Made by a program: the position numbers and the translations under genes
From: Acinetobacter sp. ANC 3813
Lineage (GTDB): Bacteria > Pseudomonadota > Gammaproteobacteria > Pseudomonadales > Moraxellaceae
Length of the DNA: 51,139 bases
Reading direction: 5' to 3'
Assembly (NCBI RefSeq): GCF_002135435.1
Contig: NZ_NEGK01000019.1
Coordinates: 1 to 51,139 of the forward strand
Shown: positions 25,783 through 34,499 of the stretch, piece after piece
Numbering within the stretch: position 1 is the stretch's first letter
Layout: every line of letters starts with the position of its first letter
The notes under the pieces: generated by a model
The model's database searches: none
The model's input: the letters and a program-made list of their open reading frames with translations, nothing else
What the model was told of the DNA's origin: nothing

Positions 25783-26169
25783 ATGAAAAAAGTTTTATCT
25801 GCAACTGTATTGGCTTTGACTGGACTAATTGCAACTTCCGCTATGGCCGCGCCTGACCACCGCAATGATGACCGCCGCTATAACGCAGCGTATAGCCAAA
25901 ATCATCAAGACCAGCGCTGGAATGACCGCGGTCATGATAATAACCGCTATGACAGCAAAAAATGGAATGACAGCCGTGTAAATCCAAGCCGCCAATGGCG
26001 TGTCGGCCAATCGCTGCCGCGCGCTTATGATTCATCACGCTACAAAGTCAGCGACCGTGAAGCGCGCCGCTTGCCCAATACAGGACGCTACCAGCAGTGG
26101 TACAAAGTGAATGGTGATTATGTTCTGGTGAATGAACGCTCTAACCGTATTCTGCGCATCATGGGATAA
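25783..26169 (+). CDS. RcnB-like periplasmic protein 2
   Basis: 128 residues from ATG 25783 (AAGGTGA 5 nt upstream). The signal peptide ends ATSAMA. A low-complexity N/R/D/Y-rich stretch follows (about 25-75), then the same C-terminal block as its neighbour: WRVGQSLPRAYDSSRYKVSDREARRLPN, QQWYKVNGDYVLVN and RILRIMG. The two proteins differ in the linker but share the domain, so they look like an old tandem duplication. They are transcribed separately. Confidence 0.87.
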   Translation: MKKVLSATVLALTGLIATSAMAAPDHRNDDRRYNAAYSQNHQDQRWNDRGHDNNRYDSKKWNDSRVNPSRQWRVGQSLPRAYDSSRYKVSDREARRLPNTGRYQQWYKVNGDYVLVNERSNRILRIMG

Positions 26170-26200
26170 TCGCGCTATCAATAAATCCCTTCCTGCAAAT

Positions 26201-26230
26201 ACCTGAAGCCCCCGTTCAGGTGTTTTTTTT
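26201..26230 (+). terminator. Terminator of the second RcnB-like gene
   Basis: ACCTGAA (26201-26207), TTCAGGT (26215-26221), then a run of eight T. Confidence 0.85.
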
Positions 26231-26307
26231 CATCTAAAGCATAATTCTTCTGTCAGCTTGCCATTTTTTGATTAGAATCTAAAAAACAGTTTAATCTAGA
26301 GATCAGC

Positions 26308-27660
26308 ATGCAGATGAATCCGGCAGAACCATCAGACAGCACAACGTTGCAATACGTGCATTGGTTTCGGCATTCTGCACCCTACATCAATGCGCACCGC
26401 GGCAAAAGTTTTGTCCTGATGTTTGACGGCGAAGCCGTGCAGCATGAAAATTTTCAGCATATTATTCATGATATTGCCCTGCTGCATTCCTTAGGCATCC
26501 GGCTGATTCTGGTGCATGGCGCGCGCCCGCAAATCAATCAAAATTTAAAAGCCAGCCAGCTGCAAACCCCTTTTCATAATCACCGCCGCATCACCACGCG
26601 CGAATCCTTAAGTGCCGTAATGAATGCTGCTGGCTCCATCCGTCTGCAAATCGAAGCGCTGCTGTCAATGGGACTGGCCAACTCGCCCATGTACGGCGCG
26701 CGCATAGACGTAGTCTCCGGCAATCTGATTACCGCCAAACCCTATGGCATCCGAGACGGCGTTGATTTCCAGCTTTCTGGTGAAGTCCGCTCAGTAGATA
26801 CCGACGCCATACAGCGCCATTTGGACAGTCAGAATATTGTGCTGCTCGGACCGACTGGCTATTCCACGACGGGCGAAGTCTTTAATTTGCTGGCGGAAGA
26901 AGTCGCCACCAAAACCGCTATCAGCCTAAAAGCCGATAAACTGATTTTTCTAGGAAAACAGCATGGCCTCTTAAATGAACACGGCCAGCTGCAGCGTGAG
27001 GTCGCGCCGCATCAGCTGGACCGCCACATCTTGCAGTATCAGGACTCAAACCCTGATATCGCGCTGCATTTGCAAGGCGCCAAAACCGCATCGCTGCAAG
27101 GCGTGCACCGTGTGCACTTAATTTCATACGCCTATGACGGCGCGCTGGTTGAAGAGCTGTTTACCCGTGACGGTTCGGGAACCATGATTACCGATGCGCA
27201 TTATGAAGATGTGCGCACCGCCAATATTCAGGATGTCGGCGGCCTGATCAGCCTGCTGCGCCCGCTGGAGGAAGAGGGCATTTTGGTTTACCGTTCTCGT
27301 GAGCGGCTGGAAAATGAAATTGAACATTTTGCCGTGATTGAACGTGACGGCACGATTTTAGCCTGCGCGGCGCTGTACCCGATTCCTGCGGCCGAAGGCG
27401 AACTGCGCTCTGCTGAAATTGCCTGTGTCGCGGTGCATCCAAGTTACCGCAAATCCAACCGCGGCAGCCAAATTCTGCATTATTTGGAAGATAAAGCCCG
27501 CGCCCTTGGCCTGCAGCAGCTGTTTATTCTGACCACCCGCACAGCGCACTGGTTCTTAGAGCAAGGTTTTGAACAAGCCAGTGTCGATGACCTCCCCAAT
27601 GCCAGACAGGCACTATACAACTACCAGCGCAATTCTCTGGTCTGTAAAAAACCGCTTTAA
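26308..27660 (+). CDS. argA: Amino-acid N-acetyltransferase ArgA
   Basis: Acetylates glutamate in the first step of arginine synthesis. 450 residues: N-terminal amino-acid-kinase-like domain (about 20-290, LILVHGARPQIN, NIVLLGPTGYSTTGE) that binds arginine for feedback inhibition, and a C-terminal GNAT acetyltransferase domain (about 300-445, CVAVHPSYRKSNRGSQILHYLEDKAR). Same design as E. coli ArgA. Monocistronic, with a terminator embedded in its last codons. Confidence 0.96.
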   Translation: MQMNPAEPSDSTTLQYVHWFRHSAPYINAHRGKSFVLMFDGEAVQHENFQHIIHDIALLHSLGIRLILVHGARPQINQNLKASQLQTPFHNHRRITTRESLSAVMNAAGSIRLQIEALLSMGLANSPMYGARIDVVSGNLITAKPYGIRDGVDFQLSGEVRSVDTDAIQRHLDSQNIVLLGPTGYSTTGEVFNLLAEEVATKTAISLKADKLIFLGKQHGLLNEHGQLQREVAPHQLDRHILQYQDSNPDIALHLQGAKTASLQGVHRVHLISYAYDGALVEELFTRDGSGTMITDAHYEDVRTANIQDVGGLISLLRPLEEEGILVYRSRERLENEIEHFAVIERDGTILACAALYPIPAAEGELRSAEIACVAVHPSYRKSNRGSQILHYLEDKARALGLQQLFILTTRTAHWFLEQGFEQASVDDLPNARQALYNYQRNSLVCKKPL

Positions 27661-27672
27661 TGCGGTTTTTTT
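27646..27672 (+). terminator. Terminator overlapping the argA stop codon
   Basis: A-run, ACCGC (27651-27655), loop TTTAAT holding the TAA stop, GCGGT (27662-27666), T-run. The left arm is inside the coding region. Confidence 0.85.
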
Positions 27673-27992
27673 ATTTTTGCATATCTCAATTTTTACTATG
27701 CTTATGCACAAATGGCTCTTAAAACAGCGCACTTGATTATCCATTCATTCGATATGCTTATCCCAATTTATGCTTTATCAAATTAATCCATAATTTTCAT
27801 ATAGTTAATAAAACAACAATACAACTCTAATATTTTTTGCATTTCGTCTAAAGCACTAAGCTTTGCACTTTTTTATTTATCTTTTTTCTTCATGAGAAAC
27901 TCATTTTTTCTTATTTTTTTTGAATAAGAAAAATCATTACCGTATTTTCATTCCATTTTTATCCTGCACTTTTTGATTAGGGGCTTGCATTC
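27661..27992 (+). promoter_or_regulatory. Upstream region of the sulfonate operon
   Basis: AT-rich, no gene seen. It holds an 11-bp perfect inverted repeat, TTTTTCTTATT (27905-27915) and AATAAGAAAAA (27923-27933), about 60 bp before the first gene. Sulfonate operons are usually activated by CysB/Cbl-type LysR proteins under sulfate limitation; whether this repeat is such a site is not shown. Confidence 0.4.
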
Positions 27993-28946
27993 ATGAACAT
28001 TCGCAACCGCACAAAATACCTTACTCTGGCTTCAGCGGCTGCAGCTGTCATGATGCTCAGCGGCTGTTCAAAACAGCAAGCTGAAGAAACCGTAACGCTC
28101 AATATTGGCTATCAAAAATACGGCATGCTGCCGATTGTTAAAGAACGCGGCGTACTGGAAACAGCCCTGAAAAAGCAAAATGTAACGGTGAAATGGGTCG
28201 AGTTCCCTGCTGGCCCGCAGCTGCTGGAAGGTTTAAATGTGGGCAGCGTGGTGTTTGGTGAAGCGGGTGAAGCGCCGCCAATTTTTGCGCAAGCTGCCAA
28301 CTCAAATTTAGTGTATGTGGCGAATCAGCCTGCCGCGCCTAAAGCGGAAGCGCTGATTGTGCAAAAAAATTCCAAGATTCAGTCTGTAGCCGATTTAAAA
28401 GGCAAGCGTGTGGTGCTGAATAAAGGCTCAAATGTGCACTACCTGCTGCTGAAAGTACTGGAAGCCAATGGCTTAAAACTCAGTGATATTGACGTGGTTT
28501 ATCTGCCGCCTTCAGATGCCCGCGCAGCATTTGAAAAAGGCGCAGTCGATGCTTGGGTCATTTGGGATCCGTTCCTGTCTGCTGCAGAACATCAAATTGG
28601 CGCCCGCGTCATTGCCGATGGCGAGAAACTGGTGAACAACTACCAATTCTACCTAGCCGACCGCAAATTTGCAGAAACGCACCCGCAGGTCATTCAAGCT
28701 GTGGTCAACGAGCTGAATCTATCCACGCAATGGGTGAAATCGCATCAAGATGATGCGGCCAAGTTGCTGGAAAAGCCAACAGGCTTGGATTTCACCATAC
28801 TCAAAAACTCCATTGCACGCATGAGCTTCGGTGTAACGCCGCTGTCGCCAAAAATTATTCAGCATCAGCAGCAAGTCGCGGATGCCTTTTATGAACAAAA
28901 ACTGATTCCGCAGAAACTCAATATTGATGCGGCCATTATTAAATAG
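27993..28946 (+). CDS. Aliphatic sulfonate ABC transporter substrate-binding lipoprotein (SsuA-like 1)
   Basis: 317 residues; lipobox MLSGC with C25. The mature protein has the SsuA fold: LNIGYQKYGMLPIVKERGVLE, EFPAGPQLLEGLNVG, GEAGEAPPIFAQAAN, VVLNKGSNVHYLLLK and VDAWVIWDPFLSAAE. Being lipidated rather than free is unusual against E. coli SsuA. First gene of the ssu-type operon; a second binding protein follows after 32 bp. Confidence 0.92.
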   Translation: MNIRNRTKYLTLASAAAAVMMLSGCSKQQAEETVTLNIGYQKYGMLPIVKERGVLETALKKQNVTVKWVEFPAGPQLLEGLNVGSVVFGEAGEAPPIFAQAANSNLVYVANQPAAPKAEALIVQKNSKIQSVADLKGKRVVLNKGSNVHYLLLKVLEANGLKLSDIDVVYLPPSDARAAFEKGAVDAWVIWDPFLSAAEHQIGARVIADGEKLVNNYQFYLADRKFAETHPQVIQAVVNELNLSTQWVKSHQDDAAKLLEKPTGLDFTILKNSIARMSFGVTPLSPKIIQHQQQVADAFYEQKLIPQKLNIDAAIIK

Positions 28947-28978
28947 CGCTCTTTTTATAAAAATAAGCAGGTATCACG

Positions 28979-29974
28979 ATGAAGCACATCAAAACCATCA
29001 CATCTCTTGGACTGGTCACGCTAAGCCTTGCGCTGAGCGCCTGCCAAAAAGAAAATGCTGTGCAAAATTCGAATACCGAAACCGCAGCCAAAGATGATCT
29101 CAAAAAAGTCAGGATTGGCTTTCAAAAGTCATCTTTAACATTGCTGGTGGCGCGGGATGAAAAATTAATAGAACAGCAGTTTCCGCATGCCCAAATCGAG
29201 TGGAAAGAGTTTCCTGCTGGCCCGCAGCTGCTGGAAGCTTTGGCTGTAGGCGCTGTAGATTATGGCGCGGTCGGCAATACACCGCCCATTTTTGCGCAGG
29301 CAGCAGGCAAAGATCTGAATTACGTGGGCTATGAAGTTTATGGCGATCAGAGCTTGGCCTTGGTCGTGCCCCCGCAAAGCCCAATTCAAAATATCAGCCA
29401 ATTAAAAGGTAAGCGTATTGCCCTGCAAAAAGGCTCCAATGCGCATGAATTTCTATCCAAAATTTTAGCCAAAGCAGGCCTGACTTGGGCCGATATTCAG
29501 CCTATTTGGCTGCCGCCAGCTGATGCCCGTGCAGCCTTTGACAAACAGTCCGTCGATGCTTGGGCCATTTGGGATCCATTTTTGGCTGCTGCTGAGGTTC
29601 AGGGTCAAGCCCGCGTGATTACGCAAACGGGTGACTTTGACAAAACCTATGCGTTCTATATGGCCAATCCTAAATTCATAGCGGCGCATCCTCAGGCAAC
29701 GGCTAGCATTTTAAAAGCGCTGAATGAGTCCGACCAATGGATTGTCAGCCACCAGCAAGTGGCCTTAGACATCTATCAAAAAAATACAGGTTTGGCGCCA
29801 GAAGTGGCGAAAAAAGCCTTTGAACGCCGCGTAAAACCAGCGCCGATTCAACCGCTCAGTGCTGAGGTCATTCAAGCCCAGCAGAACATTGCGGACGAGT
29901 TTTTCAAACTCAAACTGATTCCAAACACACTTCATGTCCAGCCAATTGTCTGGACTCCGCCTGCATCTCATTGA
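28979..29974 (+). CDS. Aliphatic sulfonate ABC transporter substrate-binding lipoprotein (SsuA-like 2)
   Basis: 331 residues; lipobox ALSAC with C22. Same domain as the preceding gene (FQKSSLTLLVARDEKLIE, EFPAGPQLLEALAVG, VGNTPPIFAQAAG, DAWAIWDPFLAAAE). Different residues at some likely ligand positions (VGNTPP against EAGEAPP) suggest different substrates for one permease. It ends 37 bp before ssuD. Confidence 0.92.
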   Translation: MKHIKTITSLGLVTLSLALSACQKENAVQNSNTETAAKDDLKKVRIGFQKSSLTLLVARDEKLIEQQFPHAQIEWKEFPAGPQLLEALAVGAVDYGAVGNTPPIFAQAAGKDLNYVGYEVYGDQSLALVVPPQSPIQNISQLKGKRIALQKGSNAHEFLSKILAKAGLTWADIQPIWLPPADARAAFDKQSVDAWAIWDPFLAAAEVQGQARVITQTGDFDKTYAFYMANPKFIAAHPQATASILKALNESDQWIVSHQQVALDIYQKNTGLAPEVAKKAFERRVKPAPIQPLSAEVIQAQQNIADEFFKLKLIPNTLHVQPIVWTPPASH

Positions 29975-30011
29975 TCACCGAGCAAGATCATTTAAATTTA
30001 AGGAATATCAC

Positions 30012-31181
30012 ATGAAAATTTTCTGGTTTATCCCGACACATGGCGACAGCCGCTACTTAGGCACCAGCAAAGGCGCACGCGTTGTAGACCATGCCTATAT
30101 GAAACAGATTGCCGTTGCCGTAGATAACCTAGGCTATGAAGGCGTTCTGATTCCGACCGGACGTTCATGTGAAGATCCTTGGCTGACCGCAGCCAGCCTA
30201 ATCGATGCCACTAAACGCTTAAAATTCTTAGTCGCGCTGCGCCCAGGTGTAACCACCCCTGCCTTAGCTGCGCGCATGGCGGCAACCTTTGACCGTCTGT
30301 CCAATGGCCGCGTATTGCTCAACTTGGTGACTGGCGGTGACGAGCAAGAGCTCAAAGGTGATGGCTTGTATGAAGATCATCAGACCCGCTATAAAACTGC
30401 CACAGAATACACCACCATCTGGCGTGAAATTTTACAACGCTCGCATACAGGTGAAAGCTACACCTTCCACGGCGAACGCTTAAGTGTAGATGATGCTAAA
30501 TTACTATATCCGCCTGTACAGCAGCCCTACCCGCCGCTATGGTTTGGCGGTTCTTCAGAAGATGCGATCGAACTGGCTGCCTCTCAAGTCGATACCTATT
30601 TAACTTGGGGTGAACCGCCTGCAGCCGTTAAAGAAAAAATTGCCGTGGTAAAGGCGCGAGCAGAAGCCAAAGGCCGTACCTTAAATTACGGTATCCGCTT
30701 GCATGTGATTGTTCGTGAAACCAATGAAGAAGCATGGCAAGCAGCGGAAGAGCTGATCCAATATGTGGATGATGCAACCATTGCGGCTGCGCAAGCCAAA
30801 TTTAAAACCATGGACTCTGTGGGCCAGCGCCGCATGGCGGAACTGCATAATGGCGACCGTAGCAAACTCGAAGTTTCACCTAACTTATGGGCTGGTGTGG
30901 GCCTCGTGCGCGGCGGTGCAGGCACAGCGCTGGTTGGCGACCCAGAGACTGTTGCGGCCCGTATTCAAGAATATGCTGACCTAGGAATTGGCACCTTTAT
31001 TTTCTCAGGCTATCCACACCTAGAAGAATCGATCCGCTTTGCAGAATTGGTCTTCCCGCTGTTGCCGCTGGAAACGCAGAAAAAATTGACCCAGCCTAAC
31101 CTGACTGGCCCATTCGGTGAAATTGTTGCCAACAACTACACACCGGATGAAAACAAAGTCAAACGTCAGGAGCCGGCTTAA
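30012..31181 (+). CDS. ssuD: FMNH2-dependent alkanesulfonate monooxygenase SsuD
   Basis: Releases sulfite from alkanesulfonates using reduced flavin and oxygen. 389 residues from ATG 30012 (AAGGA upstream; MKIFWFIPTHGDSRYLG matches the family start). Luciferase-like fold: GVLIPTGRSCEDPWLTAASLI, RFLVALRPG-like stretch, LLNLVTGGDEQELKGDG and WFGGSSEDAIELAA. It needs FMNH2 from a partner reductase; no ssuE is in this operon, though an FMN-reductase-type gene is at 42.2 kb. Its last base overlaps the next start (TAATG). Confidence 0.95.
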   Translation: MKIFWFIPTHGDSRYLGTSKGARVVDHAYMKQIAVAVDNLGYEGVLIPTGRSCEDPWLTAASLIDATKRLKFLVALRPGVTTPALAARMAATFDRLSNGRVLLNLVTGGDEQELKGDGLYEDHQTRYKTATEYTTIWREILQRSHTGESYTFHGERLSVDDAKLLYPPVQQPYPPLWFGGSSEDAIELAASQVDTYLTWGEPPAAVKEKIAVVKARAEAKGRTLNYGIRLHVIVRETNEEAWQAAEELIQYVDDATIAAAQAKFKTMDSVGQRRMAELHNGDRSKLEVSPNLWAGVGLVRGGAGTALVGDPETVAARIQEYADLGIGTFIFSGYPHLEESIRFAELVFPLLPLETQKKLTQPNLTGPFGEIVANNYTPDENKVKRQEPA

Positions 31182-31996
31182 TGTCCAAAACAGTTTCGGC
31201 TGAAGCCCTCAATGAAAAGAGGGTTTCACGTGGAACACAGTTCGGGCAGCGTTTGCTGCCTTGGCTGGTTCCAGTTGCACTCATTTTAATCTGGCAAATT
31301 GCTTCTGTAACAGGCCTCTTGCAAAGCCGCATCTTGCCTGCGCCCAGTGCCGTAGTGAGCGCCTTTTGGAATTTGCTGGTCAGCGGCGAACTTTGGCGCC
31401 ATGTCAAAGTCAGTGCGGGCCGCGCTTTAATTGGCTTATTCATTGGCGGCGGTTTAGGGCTGCTTCTGGGCTTACTCAACGGCTCGTCTAAAATTGCCTC
31501 TAATTTGCTGGATACCACCCTGCAAATGATCCGCAACATCCCAGCGCTGGCGCTGATTCCACTGGTCATTTTATGGTTTGGTATTGATGAAAGCGCAAAA
31601 CTCTTCTTGGTGGCCATTGGGGTATTTTTTCCCATTTACATCAACACCTATCATGGCATCCGCTCGGTAGACCCGCAGCTGATTGAGATGGGCAAAAGTT
31701 ATGGCCTGACCCGCTGGCAGCTGTATAGAGAAATTATTTTGCCTGGGGCTATGCCGTCTATTTTAGTCGGCCTGCGTTTTTCTTTAGGCCTTGTTTGGGT
31801 ACTGCTGATTGTCGCGGAAACCATTTCCGCTCAAGCTGGCATTGGCTATATGACCATGAATGCGCGTGAATTTTTACAGACCGATATCGTACTGGTCGGC
31901 ATATTACTGTATGCCCTGCTGGGCAAGCTGGCCGATGTCTTAGCCGTCTCTTTAGAAAAATACCTGCTGCGCTGGCATTCAGGCTACCAAAAATAA
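31181..31996 (+). CDS. ssuC: Sulfonate ABC transporter permease SsuC
   Basis: 271 residues, about 6 membrane segments, with the permease EAA-type loop (EMGKSYGLTRWQLYREIILPGAMPSILVGLR). Overlaps ssuD by one base. Forms the channel for the SsuA-like proteins with SsuB. Confidence 0.93.
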   Translation: MSKTVSAEALNEKRVSRGTQFGQRLLPWLVPVALILIWQIASVTGLLQSRILPAPSAVVSAFWNLLVSGELWRHVKVSAGRALIGLFIGGGLGLLLGLLNGSSKIASNLLDTTLQMIRNIPALALIPLVILWFGIDESAKLFLVAIGVFFPIYINTYHGIRSVDPQLIEMGKSYGLTRWQLYREIILPGAMPSILVGLRFSLGLVWVLLIVAETISAQAGIGYMTMNAREFLQTDIVLVGILLYALLGKLADVLAVSLEKYLLRWHSGYQK

Positions 31997-32010
31997 TTCA
32001 GGAGCATCAG

Positions 32011-32811
32011 ATGACTGATTTAAGCATAAGCCGTCTTGCCGATGGCCATTCCGCAGCAGGCGCTGTAGCAGACATTAACCCGCATGCTGTGCTGGGTGCG
32101 GAAATTCATATTGAGCAGCTGCACAAGTTTTATGGCAGCGTTAAAGTGCTGGAAGATTTAGACCTGAACATTCAGCCGGGTGAGTTTCTAGCCATCGTCG
32201 GGCGCAGCGGCTGCGGCAAGAGTACCCTGCTGCGCTTGATCGCCGATTTGGAACAGCCCAGCTATGGCGAAATCAAATTCAAATCTGCACGCCATATCCG
32301 CGAAGGCATCACCTCCGACGATATTCGCGTGATGTTCCAAGATCCGCGCCTGCTGCCATGGCGCAACATTGAACAAAATGTGCAATTGGGCTTAGGCAAA
32401 GAAGAACATGCCAATGCCTCAGAAATGCTGGAAAAAGTCGGCCTGAAAGAAAAAGCTGGGCTATGGCCTACGCAGCTGTCTGGCGGTCAGCGTCAGCGCA
32501 CTGCACTGGCCCGCGCCCTATCTCATAAGCCGCGGATATTACTGCTGGATGAACCGCTGGGCGCACTGGATGCCCTGACCCGTTTAGACATGCAGAGCCT
32601 GATTGAAAAACTGTGGACTGAACAAGGCTTTACCGCCATTTTGGTTACGCATGATGTCAGCGAAGCAGTGCAATTGGCGGACCGTATTATTCTGCTGGAT
32701 AAGGGGCATATCGCTTCACAATTCAAAGTAGATTTACCGCGCCCGCGCCAAAAGAGCCCTGCCTTTGCAGAGCTGGAACAAAAAGTGCTGAATGCCGTAT
32801 TAGCCACCTAA
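32011..32811 (+). CDS. ssuB: Sulfonate ABC transporter ATP-binding protein SsuB
   Basis: 266 residues. Walker A GRSGCGKST, Q-loop FQDPRLLPW, signature LSGGQRQR, Walker B ILLLDEPLGALD and switch histidine in VTHDVSEA. The N-terminus has a 30-residue extension before the ABC domain. AGGAG precedes the ATG. Last gene of the operon; a weak AT-rich stem (32829-32856) follows without a T-run. Confidence 0.93.
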   Translation: MTDLSISRLADGHSAAGAVADINPHAVLGAEIHIEQLHKFYGSVKVLEDLDLNIQPGEFLAIVGRSGCGKSTLLRLIADLEQPSYGEIKFKSARHIREGITSDDIRVMFQDPRLLPWRNIEQNVQLGLGKEEHANASEMLEKVGLKEKAGLWPTQLSGGQRQRTALARALSHKPRILLLDEPLGALDALTRLDMQSLIEKLWTEQGFTAILVTHDVSEAVQLADRIILLDKGHIASQFKVDLPRPRQKSPAFAELEQKVLNAVLAT

Positions 32812-33158
32812 TGCAAATTTTTAAGCCTTAAAATATCTTCTACATTGGATATTTTAGGGCGCACCCTCCTCTGCTGCAGCCTTGCACAGACGCCCCTCAT
32901 CACATCATCTTTTAAATACTTAAAATACGCAGCTTCATACTAGATCAAAGCGATGAGCCAAAATAATTTATAAAATATGCTTTGCATCGTTTTATTACAT
33001 TTTTAATTTGATTTTCAAAGCGCAATTCTTTTTAATTTAAGTGTTCATTTAAAAATAAATCGTCATAAGTCATAAAATTACAAGTTTTGGTTGTGCACAA
33101 ATCTGATGATTTGCCGTACAATTGTCCATTCCCCTTTTTTTCATGTTTTAGAGTGCTA
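32812..33158. other. Intergenic region between ssuB and the TetR-type gene
   Basis: No gene seen. It contains a 9-bp stem TAAAATATC/GATATTTTA (32829-32856) after ssuB and, before the regulator gene, a perfect 10-bp palindrome TTGTGCACAA (33091-33100) that could be an operator. Confidence 0.4.
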
Positions 33159-33779
33159 ATGGAACAAAAAAAGAGTACACAAAAACGGCACCAGCTGTTG
33201 AATGCTGCGCTAGACGTTTTTTCCCTTTACGGTTTTAACGGTGCCAGCCTAGACGAAATCGCGCAAATTGCAGAAATGCATAAATCGAATATTTTCTATT
33301 ATTACGAAAATAAAGAAGCGCTGTATGTTGAAGTGCTGACCACAGTGCTGCAAAAATGGCTCGCGCCGCTGCAAACGCTGGAAAGTGATTTAGAACCGGA
33401 AGAAGCGATCACCAATTACTTAATGCAAAAAATTGAAGTCTCGCGCACCCAGCCGAAAGCTTCGCGTTTATTTGCATTGGAAGTCATTCAAGGTGCGCCG
33501 CATATTTTGGAAATTCTGAAAGGTCCGCTGAAAAAGCTGGTGAAGCGTAAAGCTAAAGTGATTGCCATGTGGCAAGAGCAAGGCAAAATTTCAAAAGAAA
33601 TTGACCCTGAGCTGTTCATTTTGAATATTTGGGCTGTAACGCAAAACTATGCAGACTTTGCAACGCAAATGGAAATGGTGACCGGCAAAACCCTGCGTAA
33701 CCGCAGCATGCTGCAGCGTGTCGTTCAGCACTCTGTGCATTTGATGCTATACGGCGCCATCCCCCGCGACGCAAAATAA
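33159..33779 (+). CDS. TetR family regulator with RutR-like C-terminus
   Basis: 206 residues from ATG 33159. The N-terminal helix-turn-helix is clear (LNAALDVFSLYGFNGASLDEIAQIAEMHKSNIFYYYENKEALY). The C-terminal part (RLFALEVIQGAPHI, QNYADFATQMEMVTGK) is of the RutR type, which in E. coli senses uracil/thymine. No rut operon is in view, so the effector may differ. The palindrome at 33091-33100 is a candidate self-operator. Possible targets are the divergent or nearby genes, including the Rieske oxygenase. Confidence 0.8.
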   Translation: MEQKKSTQKRHQLLNAALDVFSLYGFNGASLDEIAQIAEMHKSNIFYYYENKEALYVEVLTTVLQKWLAPLQTLESDLEPEEAITNYLMQKIEVSRTQPKASRLFALEVIQGAPHILEILKGPLKKLVKRKAKVIAMWQEQGKISKEIDPELFILNIWAVTQNYADFATQMEMVTGKTLRNRSMLQRVVQHSVHLMLYGAIPRDAK

Positions 33780-33854
33780 TTTCTGCGGCAATGCAGAAAT
33801 TTGGCATACGGCCATAGACCCGCTATGGCCGCCGAACCCTCTTTCCCAATCCTA

Positions 33855-34421
33855 TCATTTTACCGTTTGGTATAGCTCAAGCAATTTCCGGGCGCCCAGC
33901 AGCAAATTCTCTTCCCAATCTAAATGCGCAGTATCATTGGCGCCATCTGTAATATATTTCACCGACACCAAACGCACGCCAAGCTTTTTGCAAACTTTGG
34001 CAATCGCATAGCCTTCCATATCCACCAAATTGCATGGCACTTTCGGCAGGCCTGTTTCAAAGCTGTCCCCTGTCCCACAAATCCCTTTGGGCAAATGCTG
34101 AAAATAGCCGTCCAAAGCAATTTCTGCAGGATGATCATGGTCCATGGGCGTCACGCCCACGGCAAAGCCCAAGGGTGAAACATCCATATCACGCTGCACA
34201 AATTGCGTGACTTCAACCAAGGCGTGCGCGTCAAAATGCGAACTGCCTGCTGTGCCTAAGTTTAGCAAAGTTGTGCAGCCCGTTTTTTGAATCACATCAA
34301 AAGCTTTAAAGGCGGCATTCACTTTGCCAATGCCGCTGTAATGCACCTCGATGCCCGCCTGTTCAAATAGGCCCTTGGACTCGTTCGGCAGCGCCATCAT
34401 CAAAGCAAGTTCTTGGCTCAT
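33855..34421 (-). CDS. 5'-methylthioadenosine/S-adenosylhomocysteine nucleosidase-like protein
   Basis: 188 residues from ATG 34421, with GGAGAGG upstream. Nucleoside phosphorylase fold: LALMMALPNESKGLFEQAG, YSGIGKVNAAFKAFDVI, LLNLGTAGS, VDMEGYAIAKVCKKLGV and VKYITDGAND. The MEGYA segment supplies the purine-ribose contact glutamate of MTA/SAH nucleosidases, and the final D is the usual catalytic acid. It is shorter than MtnN of E. coli. It might equally be a futalosine-type or other nucleosidase. Confidence 0.75.
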   Translation of the reverse strand: MSQELALMMALPNESKGLFEQAGIEVHYSGIGKVNAAFKAFDVIQKTGCTTLLNLGTAGSSHFDAHALVEVTQFVQRDMDVSPLGFAVGVTPMDHDHPAEIALDGYFQHLPKGICGTGDSFETGLPKVPCNLVDMEGYAIAKVCKKLGVRLVSVKYITDGANDTAHLDWEENLLLGARKLLELYQTVK

Positions 34422-34499
34422 GTGCCTCTCCATATCTGTTTGACATGCATATAGCACAAACCTGCCGCGCCTGCCTCAAATGATTGCAGCTTTTATGGG

